From Alphaproteobacteria bacterium (GTDB taxonomy: Bacteria > Pseudomonadota > Alphaproteobacteria > Micavibrionales > UBA2020), in contig WGNE01000014.1 in the NCBI GenBank assembly GCA_016124645.1, forward strand, positions 1 through 64,000: DNA of 64,000 nt, read 5' to 3'. The notes beneath the pieces were generated by a model. It saw only the letters and a list, made by a program, of their open reading frames with translations, ran no database searches and had not been told where the DNA came from. A program made the translations under genes and the position numbers. This document shows, in pieces, positions 44,392-53,596 of this stretch. Numbering within the stretch: position 1 is the first letter of the stretch; the number at the start of each line of letters is the position of its first letter.

Positions 44392-44787
44392 TCAGCCCTT
44401 GCTTTTCGCGGCGTCGCGCTTTTGCGCCTTTTCGACTTCCTTCATGTGGGCGCTGTCGCGCACCGTCATGATGGTCTGGCGCAGCGACAGGCACTCGACG
44501 CCGGGCGCGATCTCCAGAATGACTTCCTCGTCGCCCACCAGCTTCTTGACCGTCGCGACCAGCCCGCCGCCGGTGACGACCTTGTCGCCCTTTTGCAGGT
44601 TGGCGATCATCTTGCGGTGTTCTTCGATGCGCTTGTTCTGCGGCCGGATGACCATCATGAAGAAAACGATGAAGACGAGCAGCAGCGGCAGCATCGTTAC
44701 CATAAACCCCGGGCCTTGGGGCGCGCCGGACATAAGCTGGTCTGAAACGCCTTGGGCGGAACTCGCCCATGCCGGTGAAATGAACAT
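44392..44787 (-). CDS. yajC: Preprotein translocase accessory subunit YajC
   Basis: A 131-residue single-span membrane protein associated with SecDF. The helix (about 30-50) is followed by MVIRPQNKRIEEHRKMIANL, then QKGDKVVTGGGLVATVKKL, the conserved YajC signature. An approximately 28-residue N-terminal Ala/Ser/Gly-rich extension and a lysine-rich tail bracket it. GAGGAG lies about 10 bp before ATG 44787. It heads yajC-secD-secF-DUF498 and is divergent from ydbH across 193 bp. Confidence 0.96.
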   Translation of the reverse strand: MFISPAWASSAQGVSDQLMSGAPQGPGFMVTMLPLLLVFIVFFMMVIRPQNKRIEEHRKMIANLQKGDKVVTGGGLVATVKKLVGDEEVILEIAPGVECLSLRQTIMTVRDSAHMKEVEKAQKRDAAKSKG

Positions 44788-44980
44788 GTTGCTTTACTCC
44801 TCGGGACTGATTAAATCATTAAATCATTCTGATTGCCGGATTATGCCGATTGCCCTCGGAAAAACAATAGAAATCAGCATTTTTCTGTGACACGGTACAA
44901 ATCGCGCGAAATCTGGAATACGGGCCGGAAAGCCGCGCCGGACACAGGCCCGAACAAGGGACAGAACACAGGTCAAGACC

Positions 44981-47473
44981 ATGAAGAAACCCCTCCTCAT
45001 CAGCTTCGTCACGCTGCTTTCCTTGTTTGCAATATTTTTCATTGGCTTGCGTTTTTTCTTTAAACCGATAGTCGAATACGCCCTGCACCATGAGGGCTTT
45101 GATACGGCCAGCGTCGGCAGCGCGGAAATCACGACGCACGGCACATTTCTGAAAAATGTTGCGCTCGACGATCTCGGCACGACGATCGACAGCATCTCCC
45201 TTTTCGCCACGGGCGACGATATCCGCGCGGGCCGGCTCGGCAAGGTCGTCATCAGCGGCGCGCACCTGCACTGGCCCATGACGCTGCCGCCCGCCCTGAA
45301 AAAGCTGGAGGAAAAATCCGGCGATACGTCAAGCGCTGCCTCCGGCCCGCTGAACCTGCATGTCCGCGACGTGCAGTTCGAAAAGGTCGAGGCCTCCGTC
45401 GTCACCCCCGCCGGCATCCTGCCGCTGGAAATCGAAGGCAGCCTGATCGAGAAGACCAAGGACTACTGCCTCTCGGCCACCGTGCAGGGCGACGCCGACA
45501 TCGGCAAGGCCAAGGGCGCGCTGACCGTCTCGCTCGACAAATACAACGGCACGGCGCGGCTCGACTATAAAATAGACGAGGCGCGCGTCACCCTGCCCAT
45601 GCTGCAGATGAAGCGCGTGACCGGCTGGATCTCGGCCGAGAAAACGCCCGGCAAACCCCTGCCCGCCATCAACGCGCAGATCAGCATCGGCTCCGCGCTG
45701 GCCTACGGCGTGCCGCTGCAGGGGGCGACCCTCACGGCCTCGAGCAAGGAAGGCCAGACCGAGTTCATCGCCAAGGGGCAAGTGCAGAACGATTCCGGCG
45801 ACGTGATGGTCGATTTCAAGGCCGACCAGACGGATGCGAAATCCGACAAGGTCAAGCTGACGGCGGAAACGAAACTGAAGAACCTCGACGCCTTCAAGAT
45901 ACCGGGGCTGAACGGACAGGGCAGCCTTCTGCTCTCCCTCGCGGGCACGCGCGCCAAAACGGCCGGGGTGACCGACATGGCGAACTGGGAAACGCTGGGC
46001 GGCAGCCTCGGTGTGAACATGGACAAGCTTTCCCTGCCCGGATTGCTCAACAACGCGCAGGCGCTGGCGACGCTGAAGCTGGGCTATGACCCCGCCGCCG
46101 AGAAGATCACCGCGCAGGCGGTGGACGGGCCCGTCGGCTTCAAGGGCACGATGCGCAAGCTGGACGCCCGCCCGCTCTACCTCAACATCCCGCTGGGCGA
46201 CAAGCCCGCCACGCTGTCGTGGGAGGGCAAGACCCATTCCGCGACGCTCGACGTCACCGGCGCGGTCTTCGCCGGGGCGGACATGATCGCGCGGGACATT
46301 TCCGCCCATGTCACTGCCTATCTGCCGGGGCATCCGGTCTTCGACGGCCAGATCGCCGTCGGCCAACTCAGCCACAATTCCACCCAGCCCTATTTCATCC
46401 CCGTCGGGGTCAGCCTGCAGATATCGCCGCTGGACAAGGCGCCCAACATGACGGGCTTCGCCGGCGTCATCCGCGACCCGAACGCCCTCATCGACGCCAA
46501 GATCGCCGGCACCTATAACAGCGAGGCGCAGAACGGCAGCATCGTGCTCAACATGCCCCCCAAGGCGCTGCGGCAAAACCTCTACAGCCTCGCCAACCTC
46601 TTCCCCTATTCCAGCAACTTCATCGACAACGGCTTCGGCGACGTGGGCATGAGCGCGGACATCGACTTCGCCGACGTCGATGGCACATGGAGCGTGCAGA
46701 GCCGCGGCCAGCTGTACCTGAAGGATTTCACCTGCATGGTGGCGGGCAATACCATCGACGGCATCAACGGCGTCATCAACCTCGACAACCTCGCACCGCT
46801 GCAGTGGAAAAAGCAGACGCTGGCCATCGGCTCCATCAACGTCGGCCTGCCGCTGACCAACGGGCTCGTCGTCAGCAGCCTCGACGGCAACGGGCTGTTC
46901 AGCCTTCACAGCGCGAAATGGGAGCTGGCGGGCGGGCACATCACCTCCAGCCCCTTCTCCATGAAGCTTTCCGACCTTTCGACCAACGTCACGCTGCAGG
47001 CCAGCGGGCTGGACCTCGGCCAGCTGTTCCAGATCGCGCCGATGGACGGGCTGGAAGCCACCGGCTCGGTCGATGGCACCCTGCCGCTCGCCATCCGCAG
47101 CGGCGCCTTCACCATCGTGAACGGCGATCTGCACACCACCAGCCCCGGCGTCATCAGCTACAAGCCGCAGGAGGTGCCCGCCTTCCTGCAAAGCAGCAGC
47201 CAGAGCCTCATCGACCTGAAAGTCGCCCTCAGCTCCTTTCATTATGACAGCCTGGGCATGACGCTGAACGGCCAGCTGGACAAGACCCAGCAGATCGGCC
47301 TGCACGTGAAGGGCAAAAACCCGCTTTTTTACAGCGGCCATCCGGTCAACTTCAATTTAAATGTGGAAGGTCCGATAGAAAACCTTATAAAATACAATCC
47401 GGGTAATGCGCGGATACCGGACAGCATCCGCCAGCAACTAGCAGCCTATGAGGCACATAATGCGAAAAAATAA
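44981..47473 (+). CDS. ydbH: AsmA-like intermembrane phospholipid transport protein YdbH
   Basis: An 830-residue protein with one N-terminal membrane anchor (about 7-28) and a very long periplasmic region of repeated beta-rich segments. The identity rests on fold and context: the next two genes encode YnbE and YdbL, as in the E. coli ydbH-ynbE-ydbL operon. The late region VNGDLHTTSPGVISYKPQEV and the end FNLNVEGPIENLIKYNPG with IP.SIRQQL fit the family (DUF748/DctA-YdbH type). E. coli YdbH acts redundantly with TamB and YhdP in phospholipid supply to the outer membrane. The role here is by homology. Confidence 0.87.
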   Translation: MKKPLLISFVTLLSLFAIFFIGLRFFFKPIVEYALHHEGFDTASVGSAEITTHGTFLKNVALDDLGTTIDSISLFATGDDIRAGRLGKVVISGAHLHWPMTLPPALKKLEEKSGDTSSAASGPLNLHVRDVQFEKVEASVVTPAGILPLEIEGSLIEKTKDYCLSATVQGDADIGKAKGALTVSLDKYNGTARLDYKIDEARVTLPMLQMKRVTGWISAEKTPGKPLPAINAQISIGSALAYGVPLQGATLTASSKEGQTEFIAKGQVQNDSGDVMVDFKADQTDAKSDKVKLTAETKLKNLDAFKIPGLNGQGSLLLSLAGTRAKTAGVTDMANWETLGGSLGVNMDKLSLPGLLNNAQALATLKLGYDPAAEKITAQAVDGPVGFKGTMRKLDARPLYLNIPLGDKPATLSWEGKTHSATLDVTGAVFAGADMIARDISAHVTAYLPGHPVFDGQIAVGQLSHNSTQPYFIPVGVSLQISPLDKAPNMTGFAGVIRDPNALIDAKIAGTYNSEAQNGSIVLNMPPKALRQNLYSLANLFPYSSNFIDNGFGDVGMSADIDFADVDGTWSVQSRGQLYLKDFTCMVAGNTIDGINGVINLDNLAPLQWKKQTLAIGSINVGLPLTNGLVVSSLDGNGLFSLHSAKWELAGGHITSSPFSMKLSDLSTNVTLQASGLDLGQLFQIAPMDGLEATGSVDGTLPLAIRSGAFTIVNGDLHTTSPGVISYKPQEVPAFLQSSSQSLIDLKVALSSFHYDSLGMTLNGQLDKTQQIGLHVKGKNPLFYSGHPVNFNLNVEGPIENLIKYNPGNARIPDSIRQQLAAYEAHNAKK

Positions 47474-47726
47474 CGCGACGAAAACCACGCTCTTCCTTGC
47501 CCCCGCGCTGGCGGCGCTGCTGCTGCTCGGCGGCTGCAACCCGACCGTGAAGGTCGAGACGCCCGACAAGCCGATCGAGATTAACATGAACATCAAGATC
47601 CAGCAGGAAGTGCGCGTGAAGGTGGACAAAGACCTCGACGCCGCGATCATGGACGACCCGTCGCTCTTCGGCGTCAGCCCCGATCAGGTTCCCGCGGACG
47701 GCCAGAAAACCGGCGAAAAGAAATAA
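47460..47726 (+). CDS. ynbE: YnbE-like lipoprotein
   Basis: An 88-residue lipoprotein. The signal peptide ends in LLLLGGC (lipobox Cys about 27), followed directly by the family block NPTVKVETPDKPIEINMNIK. In E. coli, YnbE is the outer-membrane lipoprotein that pairs with the end of YdbH by beta-strand stacking. ATG 47460 has GAGG upstream. ATG 47448 is an in-frame alternative. The start overlaps the ydbH stop region by 14 bp, so translation is coupled. The mature tail is acidic and longer than in E. coli. Confidence 0.9.
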   Translation: MRKNNATKTTLFLAPALAALLLLGGCNPTVKVETPDKPIEINMNIKIQQEVRVKVDKDLDAAIMDDPSLFGVSPDQVPADGQKTGEKK

Positions 47727-47745
47727 GCGCAGAAGGATGAATGAC

Positions 47746-48096
47746 ATGATGAAAGCAATCAAGAAACTGGCCCGCGCCCTTCCCCTCGCCGTCGCGGGCA
47801 TCGCCCTTTCCGCCACGCTCGCCTTCGCCGCCATGACGGTCGCGCAAGCGAAAAGCGCGGGGCTCGTCGGCGAGCGCACGGACGGGATGCTCGGCATCGT
47901 CTCCACCGCCTCGCCCGAGCTGACCGAGCTGGTCAATACCACCAACGCCCAGCGGCTGGAAAAATACAAGGCCATCGCGAAAAAACGCGGCACCGACCTC
48001 AACCACGTCGAGGCCTATGCCGGCCGCAAGCTCATCAACCTCGCCCAGCCCGGCGAATACGTGATGAACCCGGCGGGCGGGTGGCAGAAGAAGTAA
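47746..48096 (+). CDS. ydbL: YdbL family periplasmic protein
   Basis: A 116-residue exported protein with signal peptide (about 1-27, ending LAFA) and DUF1318 core: AKSAGLVGERTDGMLGIVST, then LVNTTNAQRLEKYKAIAKKR and VEAYAGRKLI. YdbL helps the YdbH-YnbE complex assemble correctly. AGAAGG lies 9 bp before ATG 47746. The earlier ATG 47737 overlaps that site. It is the last gene of the ydbH operon, convergent with serB. Confidence 0.9.
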   Translation: MMKAIKKLARALPLAVAGIALSATLAFAAMTVAQAKSAGLVGERTDGMLGIVSTASPELTELVNTTNAQRLEKYKAIAKKRGTDLNHVEAYAGRKLINLAQPGEYVMNPAGGWQKK

Positions 48097-48112
48097 TCTT
48101 GAGAAGTCAGCC

Positions 48113-49012
48113 TTACGCCGCGAACTCCTGCTTCCCGTACCCCTGCATGTAAAGCAGCGACGACAGGTCCGTGCAGCGGATCTGGTAGAGGGTGGCGGCC
48201 TGCACGGCGGGCTTGCCGAAATAGCCCACCCCCGTGCCTGCTGTTTCCAGCATGGGAATGTCGTTCGCCCCGTCGCCCACGGCCATCACGGCTTCAAGCG
48301 GCAGGTTGAGCGCCTTGGCTTCGGCCAGCAGGGTCTTCTTTTTCGTGTCCTTATCGACGATGGGCGGGATGACGCGGCCGGTCAGCTTTCCCTCGGCGAT
48401 TTCCAGACGGTTGCCGACGTGCATGTGAAAGCCCAGCGTGTCGGCCACATGGCCGGTGAAGAAATCGAACCCGCCGGAGACCAGCACGCATTTCGCCCCG
48501 AAACGGCGCATGGTCTTCACCAGCGCGGCCCCGCCCTTGCTGAAGCGGGTTTTTTGCAAGGTTTCCTGCAAGGCGGTCACGGGCAGGCCTTTCAGCAGCC
48601 CGACGCGCTTGTTCAGCGCCGCCTCGAACTCCAGCTCCCCGCGCATGGCCTGCGCGGTGATGGCGGCGATTTCGTCCTTCAGGCCGAGGTGCCCGGCCAG
48701 CTCGTCCAGCGTCTCGCCCTCGATCATCGTCGCGTCCATGTCGGCGATGAGCAGGCGCTTTTTGCGCGCCGCCCCGCCCGGCTGGATGAAGACGTCCGCC
48801 TTGCCCGGCATTTGCAGCTTTTCAGCCAGCAGCGCGGAGAGCTCGGGGTTGTTGTGGCCGATGGAAACGTCCACCGCCTTCCCCGGCGCCAGAATAGTCA
48901 TATTCACCCGATCCACCCCCGCCGATTTGACGGCGGCAAGCGCCTGTTCCTGCAAGGCTTCGGAAAGCCCGCCCTCATGGGCGGCGACGATGGTGATGAC
49001 GGTTTCTGACAT
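48113..49012 (-). CDS. serB: Phosphoserine phosphatase
   Basis: A 299-residue HAD-family phosphatase that releases serine from O-phosphoserine. Motif I is LLIADMDATMIEGE (nucleophile Asp, general acid Asp), motif II is VLVSGGFDFF, and motif III/IV contains AVGDGANDIPML. The N-terminal 75 residues form an ACT-like regulatory domain. It lies back to back with serC, 118 bp apart, with serA 3 kb further on: the complete three-step serine pathway in one region. Confidence 0.96.
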   Translation of the reverse strand: MSETVITIVAAHEGGLSEALQEQALAAVKSAGVDRVNMTILAPGKAVDVSIGHNNPELSALLAEKLQMPGKADVFIQPGGAARKKRLLIADMDATMIEGETLDELAGHLGLKDEIAAITAQAMRGELEFEAALNKRVGLLKGLPVTALQETLQKTRFSKGGAALVKTMRRFGAKCVLVSGGFDFFTGHVADTLGFHMHVGNRLEIAEGKLTGRVIPPIVDKDTKKKTLLAEAKALNLPLEAVMAVGDGANDIPMLETAGTGVGYFGKPAVQAATLYQIRCTDLSSLLYMQGYGKQEFAA

Positions 49013-49130
49013 GGCTTTCCGAAAACTGTTTGACGATGGCGCGATGTTGGCACAAGGTATCTTTACCTATCATAAAGAACGGTCAATAGTATTGTTATCA
49101 AAATCTGTCACCCCAAGGAGTGTGTACCCC

Positions 49131-50306
49131 ATGGCACTGCAACGTCCCGATAAAAAACCCGCAAACCCGAACTTCTCGTCGGGCCCCTGCTCCAAGCGCC
49201 CGGGCTGGACGCTGGACGCGCTGAAGGGCGCGCTGCTGGGCCGCTCCCACCGCACGGGCATCGGGGTCAAGCGCATCATGGAGGTCATCGACCTGTCCAA
49301 ATCCGTCCTCGGCATCCCCGACGACTATATCCTCGCCGTCGTCCCCGCTTCGGACACCGGCGCGGTCGAGATGGCCATGTGGTCGCTGCTGGGCGAACGC
49401 GGCGTGGACGCGCTGGGCTGGGAAGTCTTCGGCAAGACCTGGATCGCCGACATCACCAAGCAACTGAAGCTGAAGGACGTGCGCCTGTTCGAGGCGCCCT
49501 TCGGCTCCATCCCCGATCTTTCCGAGGTCGATACCGACCGCGACGTGGTCTTCACGTGGAACGGCACCACCTCCGGCGTGCGCGTGCCCAACGGCGACTG
49601 GATCAAGGCGGACCGCAAGGGGCTGACCATCTGCGACGCCACCTCCGCCGTTTTCGCGATGGACCTGCCGTGGGACAAGCTGGACGTCGTCACGTGGTCG
49701 TGGCAGAAGGCGCTGGGCGGCGAGGCCGCGCACGGCATGCTCGCCCTCTCCCCGCGCGCGGTGGCGCGTCTGGAAAGCTACACCCCGCCATGGCCCATGC
49801 CCAAGCTGTTCCGCCTGACGAAGGACGGCAAGCTCTTCACCGAGCCCTTCGAGGGCAAGACCATCAACACCCCCTCCATGCTGGCGGTCGAGGACTGCCT
49901 CGACGCGCTGAAATGGGCGCAGAGCATCGGCGGGCTGCAAGCGATGATCAAGCGCAGCGCGGCCAGCCTGAAGGCCGTCGAGAACTGGCTCGCGAAAACC
50001 GACTGGGCCGAATTCCTGCCCGAGCGTGAAGACATCCGCTCTTCCACCTCCATCTGCTTCAAGGTCGTGGACCCGTGGCTGATGGACAAGGACCCCGCCG
50101 AGCAGCTGAAGTTCATCAAATCCGTCGAAAAGCTGCTGGACAAGGAAGGCATCGCGCATGAGGTGGCCAACCACCGCAACGCCCCGCCCTCCTTCCGTCT
50201 CTGGGGCGGCGCGACGGTCGAGCCTTCGGACATCGAGGCCGTGCTGGGCTGGATCGACTGGGCCTATAACGACCTGAAGGCGGCCGAGCAAGCGCAGGCG
50301 GCGTAA
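49131..50306 (+). CDS. serC: Phosphoserine aminotransferase
   Basis: A 391-residue class V PLP aminotransferase converting 3-phosphohydroxypyruvate to phosphoserine. It belongs to the alphaproteobacterial-archaeal SerC subgroup: NPNFSSGPCSKRPGWTLDAL, LLGRSHRTGIGVKRIMEVID, and the PLP-lysine block VTWSWQKALGGEAAHGML. The C-terminal domain includes SICFKVVDPWL. ATG 49131 follows AAGGAG by about 11 bp. The 118-bp gap to serB must hold promoters in both directions. GDPD lies 15 bp downstream. Confidence 0.96.
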   Translation: MALQRPDKKPANPNFSSGPCSKRPGWTLDALKGALLGRSHRTGIGVKRIMEVIDLSKSVLGIPDDYILAVVPASDTGAVEMAMWSLLGERGVDALGWEVFGKTWIADITKQLKLKDVRLFEAPFGSIPDLSEVDTDRDVVFTWNGTTSGVRVPNGDWIKADRKGLTICDATSAVFAMDLPWDKLDVVTWSWQKALGGEAAHGMLALSPRAVARLESYTPPWPMPKLFRLTKDGKLFTEPFEGKTINTPSMLAVEDCLDALKWAQSIGGLQAMIKRSAASLKAVENWLAKTDWAEFLPEREDIRSSTSICFKVVDPWLMDKDPAEQLKFIKSVEKLLDKEGIAHEVANHRNAPPSFRLWGGATVEPSDIEAVLGWIDWAYNDLKAAEQAQAA

Positions 50307-50321
50307 GGGAAACCTGCATAA

Positions 50322-51206
50322 ATGATAAAAGTGCTGGGGCATCGGGGTGTTCGCAAAAACCGCAAGGTGGACGAGAACACCCTGCCCGCCTTCAGCATCG
50401 CGCTGGACGAATGCGACGGCATCGAAACGGACGCCGCCGTGTCCAAAGACGGCACGCCGTGGCTCATCCACGAGATTTTGAACGTCACCATCCCGCATCT
50501 CTATTCGCGCACCCGCTACGCGGTGAAGGACCACCTGAATAAAATCTCCGCGCGGCTGGTGGGCAAGAAGCACCTTGACGAGATCGAGGACCGCGACGTC
50601 GAGACCCTGCGCCTGAAAAAGGGCGGGCAACTGCCGCGCCTCTCCGAGCTTTTCGCGCTGGCGGCGAAGCACCCCGGCTGCACCCTGAACATCGAGCTGA
50701 AGGGCAAGGATTCCGTGGGCGCGGTGGTGGACGAAATCAACGCCGCGGTGAAGGCCGGGCAGATCAGCAAGGAGCAGGTCATCCTCACCTCCTTCGACCA
50801 TCTCTCCATCCGCAAGGTGCGCGAGCTGGACCCGAAGCTGAAATGCGGCTTCATCTTCTCGCGCTACAGCAAGGGGCGCACGCGCATCTACCCGTGGTCG
50901 GACAACAAGGAAAGCCGCTACAACGGCTTCACCAAAAAAGCCCTCGACAGCAAGACCGCGGCGGAGGTGAACCCCGACTATTTCGTGATGACGCCGGGCG
51001 CGCTGAAACCCCGGCTGCTGGCGCGGATGAAGGCGAAATTCCCGGACGCGAAAGTGATGGTCTGGACGACGCGCCGGCCGGAGAAAGACAAGACGCTGGC
51101 CAAAAAACTGAACGACCCCGCCATCGCCCCGCTCATCGAGGCCGTCATCAGCGACCACCCGGCGAGGATGGTTTCATACCTGAAGAAAAAAGGGTTTCAC
51201 CCCTAA
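50322..51206 (+). CDS. Glycerophosphodiester phosphodiesterase
   Basis: A 294-residue cytoplasmic GDPD-family TIM barrel with no signal peptide. VLGHRGVRKNRKVDENTLPA has the catalytic His-Arg pair, ETDAAVSKDGTPWLIHE the metal ligands and second His, and LNIELKGKD the third acidic position. It hydrolyses glycerophosphodiesters to glycerol-3-phosphate and an alcohol. It lies 15 bp after serC and is probably cotranscribed. The functional link with serine synthesis is unclear. Confidence 0.92.
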   Translation: MIKVLGHRGVRKNRKVDENTLPAFSIALDECDGIETDAAVSKDGTPWLIHEILNVTIPHLYSRTRYAVKDHLNKISARLVGKKHLDEIEDRDVETLRLKKGGQLPRLSELFALAAKHPGCTLNIELKGKDSVGAVVDEINAAVKAGQISKEQVILTSFDHLSIRKVRELDPKLKCGFIFSRYSKGRTRIYPWSDNKESRYNGFTKKALDSKTAAEVNPDYFVMTPGALKPRLLARMKAKFPDAKVMVWTTRRPEKDKTLAKKLNDPAIAPLIEAVISDHPARMVSYLKKKGFHP

Positions 51207-51214
51207 AGGCGGCG

Positions 51215-51682
51215 TCAGGGGAACGGGCGCAGCTGGCCGATGTCTTTCAGCACCTTGAAATCGCGGCACTTGTCGAAAGCCTCGCGCGAGATGGCGGCGG
51301 CCCTTTGCTGGAACTTCTTGCTCAGCCCGTGTTCGAGCGCGTAGGCGATATCCGACTCGAAAGCGTGGCGCGGCACGTAAATATCGCCGGACAGGAAATC
51401 CTCATAAGCGTTGGGCTCTTTTTCCGGCGCGGGGCCGTCGCTCTCGCGGCGGCTGTTGGCTTCTCTGGCCATTTCCCATGCCTCGCCCATGCCGCGGCGG
51501 ATGAAAAGATAGACGCTGTAGGGCGTATCGACGAAGGCCTCGAACAGCTTTTCCTTCCACGTCATGCGCTTCCAGTAAAGTTCGTCGCGGTTGCGGCGGT
51601 ATTCGTCCCAGTTGACGATCTTCTCCGCGCTTTCGTTGAAGTCCTTGCGCACGCCGGCGGTTTCGGGGGTCTGGCCTGTCAT
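51215..51682 (-). CDS. Hypothetical soluble protein
   Basis: A 155-residue hydrophilic, Trp- and Arg/Glu-rich protein without signal or membrane helix. WDEYRRNRDELYWKRMTWKE and FVDTPYSVYLFIRRGMGEAW suggest amphipathic helices. No family is recognised. It is convergent with the GDPD gene (8-bp gap) and its 5' side faces the serA promoter region. Confidence 0.65.
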   Translation of the reverse strand: MTGQTPETAGVRKDFNESAEKIVNWDEYRRNRDELYWKRMTWKEKLFEAFVDTPYSVYLFIRRGMGEAWEMAREANSRRESDGPAPEKEPNAYEDFLSGDIYVPRHAFESDIAYALEHGLSKKFQQRAAAISREAFDKCRDFKVLKDIGQLRPFP

Positions 51683-51887
51683 TCTTTCGTCCCTGTCTTT
51701 CGTCTTGATGCGTCAACTATACGCTCACGAAACATTACGTCAAATATATTCCCGGGTTTTCCGCACAAGACATTGAAATAAAATAATAAAAAACCGGGCT
51801 AAAAACGAATAAAAGACACGGGCGGCGCGGCTTTCGCGGCCGGACGGCGATTTGCCGAAAAAACTTCCCCCGAGCCCCAAAGCGGCC

Positions 51888-51917
51888 TTGATTGGTTTTT
51901 GAATCGGGGAGTATGAT
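51888..51917 (+). promoter_or_regulatory. Putative serA promoter
   Basis: TTGATT (51888-51893), an 18-bp spacer and TATGAT (51912-51917). The predicted start of RNA at about 51924 lies beyond ATG 51921 and so supports ATG 51948 as the serA start. Confidence 0.5.
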
Positions 51918-51947
51918 GCAATGCACAAAACGAGGAGCGTGCCAATC

Positions 51948-53534
51948 ATGACGACAAAACCCAAGGTACTTATCAGCGACAAAATGAGCCCGCAGGCGGA
52001 ACAGATCTTCAAGGACCGCGGCGTCGATGTGACGGTGAAAACCGACATGAAACCCGAGGAACTCGCCACCTTCATCGGCGATTTCGACGGGCTGGCCATC
52101 CGCTCCTCCACCAAGGTCACGCCGGAAATCCTGAAGGGCGGGAAAAAGCTGAAAGTCATCGGCCGCGCGGGCATCGGGGTCGATAACGTCGATATTCCCG
52201 CCGCGACCCAGACCGGCATCGTCGTCATGAACACGCCCTTCGGCAACTCCATCACCACGGCGGAACATACCATCGCGCTGCTGATGGCCCTCGCCCGCCA
52301 GATTCCGATGGCCAACGCCTCGACCCACGCGGGCAAATGGGAAAAATCGAAATTCATGGGGCAGGAACTTTTCGGCAAGACGCTGGGCGTCATCGGCTGC
52401 GGCAATATCGGCGCCATCGTCGCCGACCGCGCGGTGGGCCTGAAGATGAAGGTCATCGCCTTCGACCCCTTCCTCTCGCCCGAGCGCGCGGTGGAACTGG
52501 GCGTCGAGAAGGTCGAGCTTGAAGACCTGCTGCCCCGCGCCGACTTCATTACCCTGCACACGCCGATGACGGACAGCACGCGCGGCATCATCAACAAGGA
52601 CGCCATCGCGAAGATGAAAAAAGGCGTGCGCCTCGTCAACTGCGCGCGCGGCGGCCTCATCGTTGAAGCGGACCTGAAGGAAGCGCTGGAAAGCGGCCAT
52701 GTGGCCGGCGCGGCGCTCGACGTTTTCGAGCAGGAACCGGCGAAGGAAAACGCCCTCTTCGGCAACGAGAAAGTCGTCTGCACCCCGCACCTCGGCGCCT
52801 CGACCGTCGAAGCGCAGGAAAACGTGGCGCTGCAGGTGGCCGAGCAAATGGCCGACTTCCTGCTGCAGGGCGCGGTGACCAACGCCATCAACATGCCTTC
52901 GGTCAGCGCGGAAGACGCGCCCAAGCTGCGGCCCTACATGATTCTGGCCGACCAGCTCGGCAGCTTCGCCGGCCAGCTGGCGACCGGCGACATACAGGAA
53001 ATCCAGATCGAATACGAAGGGCAGGTCTCCACGCTCAACACCCGCCCCCTCACCTCGCTGGTGCTGGCGGGCTTCCTCAAACCCTCGATGGAAGGGGTGA
53101 ACATCGTCAGCGCCCCCGCCCGCGCGAAGGAGCGCGGCATCTCCGTCGCCGAGACCAAGCGCGACAAGAACCAGGACTACCAGACCCTCATCCGCGTCAC
53201 GGTCAAGGGCAAGGACCTCATCAGCACCGTCGCCGGCACGCTGTTCGGCGGGGAGCATCCGCGCATCGTCGATATCGACGGCCTGCCCTCCGAAGCGGTT
53301 TTGAAGGGCTACATGCTCTTCGTCCTGAACGAGGACAAGCCGGGCCTCATCGGCGCGGTCGGCACCATTCTGGGCGACAAGAACATCAACATCGCGGATT
53401 TCAACCTCGGCCGCATTCCGGGCAAGGACCGGGCGCTCGCGATCATCGCCGTGGACGAGAAAATCCCCGACGACGTCATCGAGCAGATTTCCGCCATCAA
53501 GCAGGTCCTGCGCGCCCAGCTTCTGCAGTTCTGA
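51948..53534 (+). CDS. serA: D-3-phosphoglycerate dehydrogenase
   Basis: A 528-residue long-form SerA, committing 3-phosphoglycerate to serine. The NAD-binding block is GKTLGVIGCGNIGAIVADRA, the catalytic residues are Arg in NCARGGLIVE, Glu in DVFEQEP and His in CTPHLGAST. An intervening ASB domain (about 315-450) and a C-terminal ACT domain (LNEDKPGLIGAVGTILGD) follow, allowing serine feedback. ATG 51948 has AGGAG about 11 bp upstream. ATG 51921 is in frame but probably precedes the RNA start. The ACT domain is complete. Confidence 0.97.
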   Translation: MTTKPKVLISDKMSPQAEQIFKDRGVDVTVKTDMKPEELATFIGDFDGLAIRSSTKVTPEILKGGKKLKVIGRAGIGVDNVDIPAATQTGIVVMNTPFGNSITTAEHTIALLMALARQIPMANASTHAGKWEKSKFMGQELFGKTLGVIGCGNIGAIVADRAVGLKMKVIAFDPFLSPERAVELGVEKVELEDLLPRADFITLHTPMTDSTRGIINKDAIAKMKKGVRLVNCARGGLIVEADLKEALESGHVAGAALDVFEQEPAKENALFGNEKVVCTPHLGASTVEAQENVALQVAEQMADFLLQGAVTNAINMPSVSAEDAPKLRPYMILADQLGSFAGQLATGDIQEIQIEYEGQVSTLNTRPLTSLVLAGFLKPSMEGVNIVSAPARAKERGISVAETKRDKNQDYQTLIRVTVKGKDLISTVAGTLFGGEHPRIVDIDGLPSEAVLKGYMLFVLNEDKPGLIGAVGTILGDKNINIADFNLGRIPGKDRALAIIAVDEKIPDDVIEQISAIKQVLRAQLLQF

Positions 53535-53596
53535 ACGGGCTGACAAAGCATAAACCCGCAGTTGCGGAAGGGGCTGAATCCGCCTAAAATACCCCC

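Noticed and set aside
48438-49130. Long upstream extension of serC
   Set aside because: It lies antisense to serB and lacks similarity to SerC. ATG 49131 has a ribosome site and matches the family start.
49013-49130. Riboswitch or serC leader motif between serB and serC
   Set aside because: The gap is short and I could not match it to any leader consensus with confidence.
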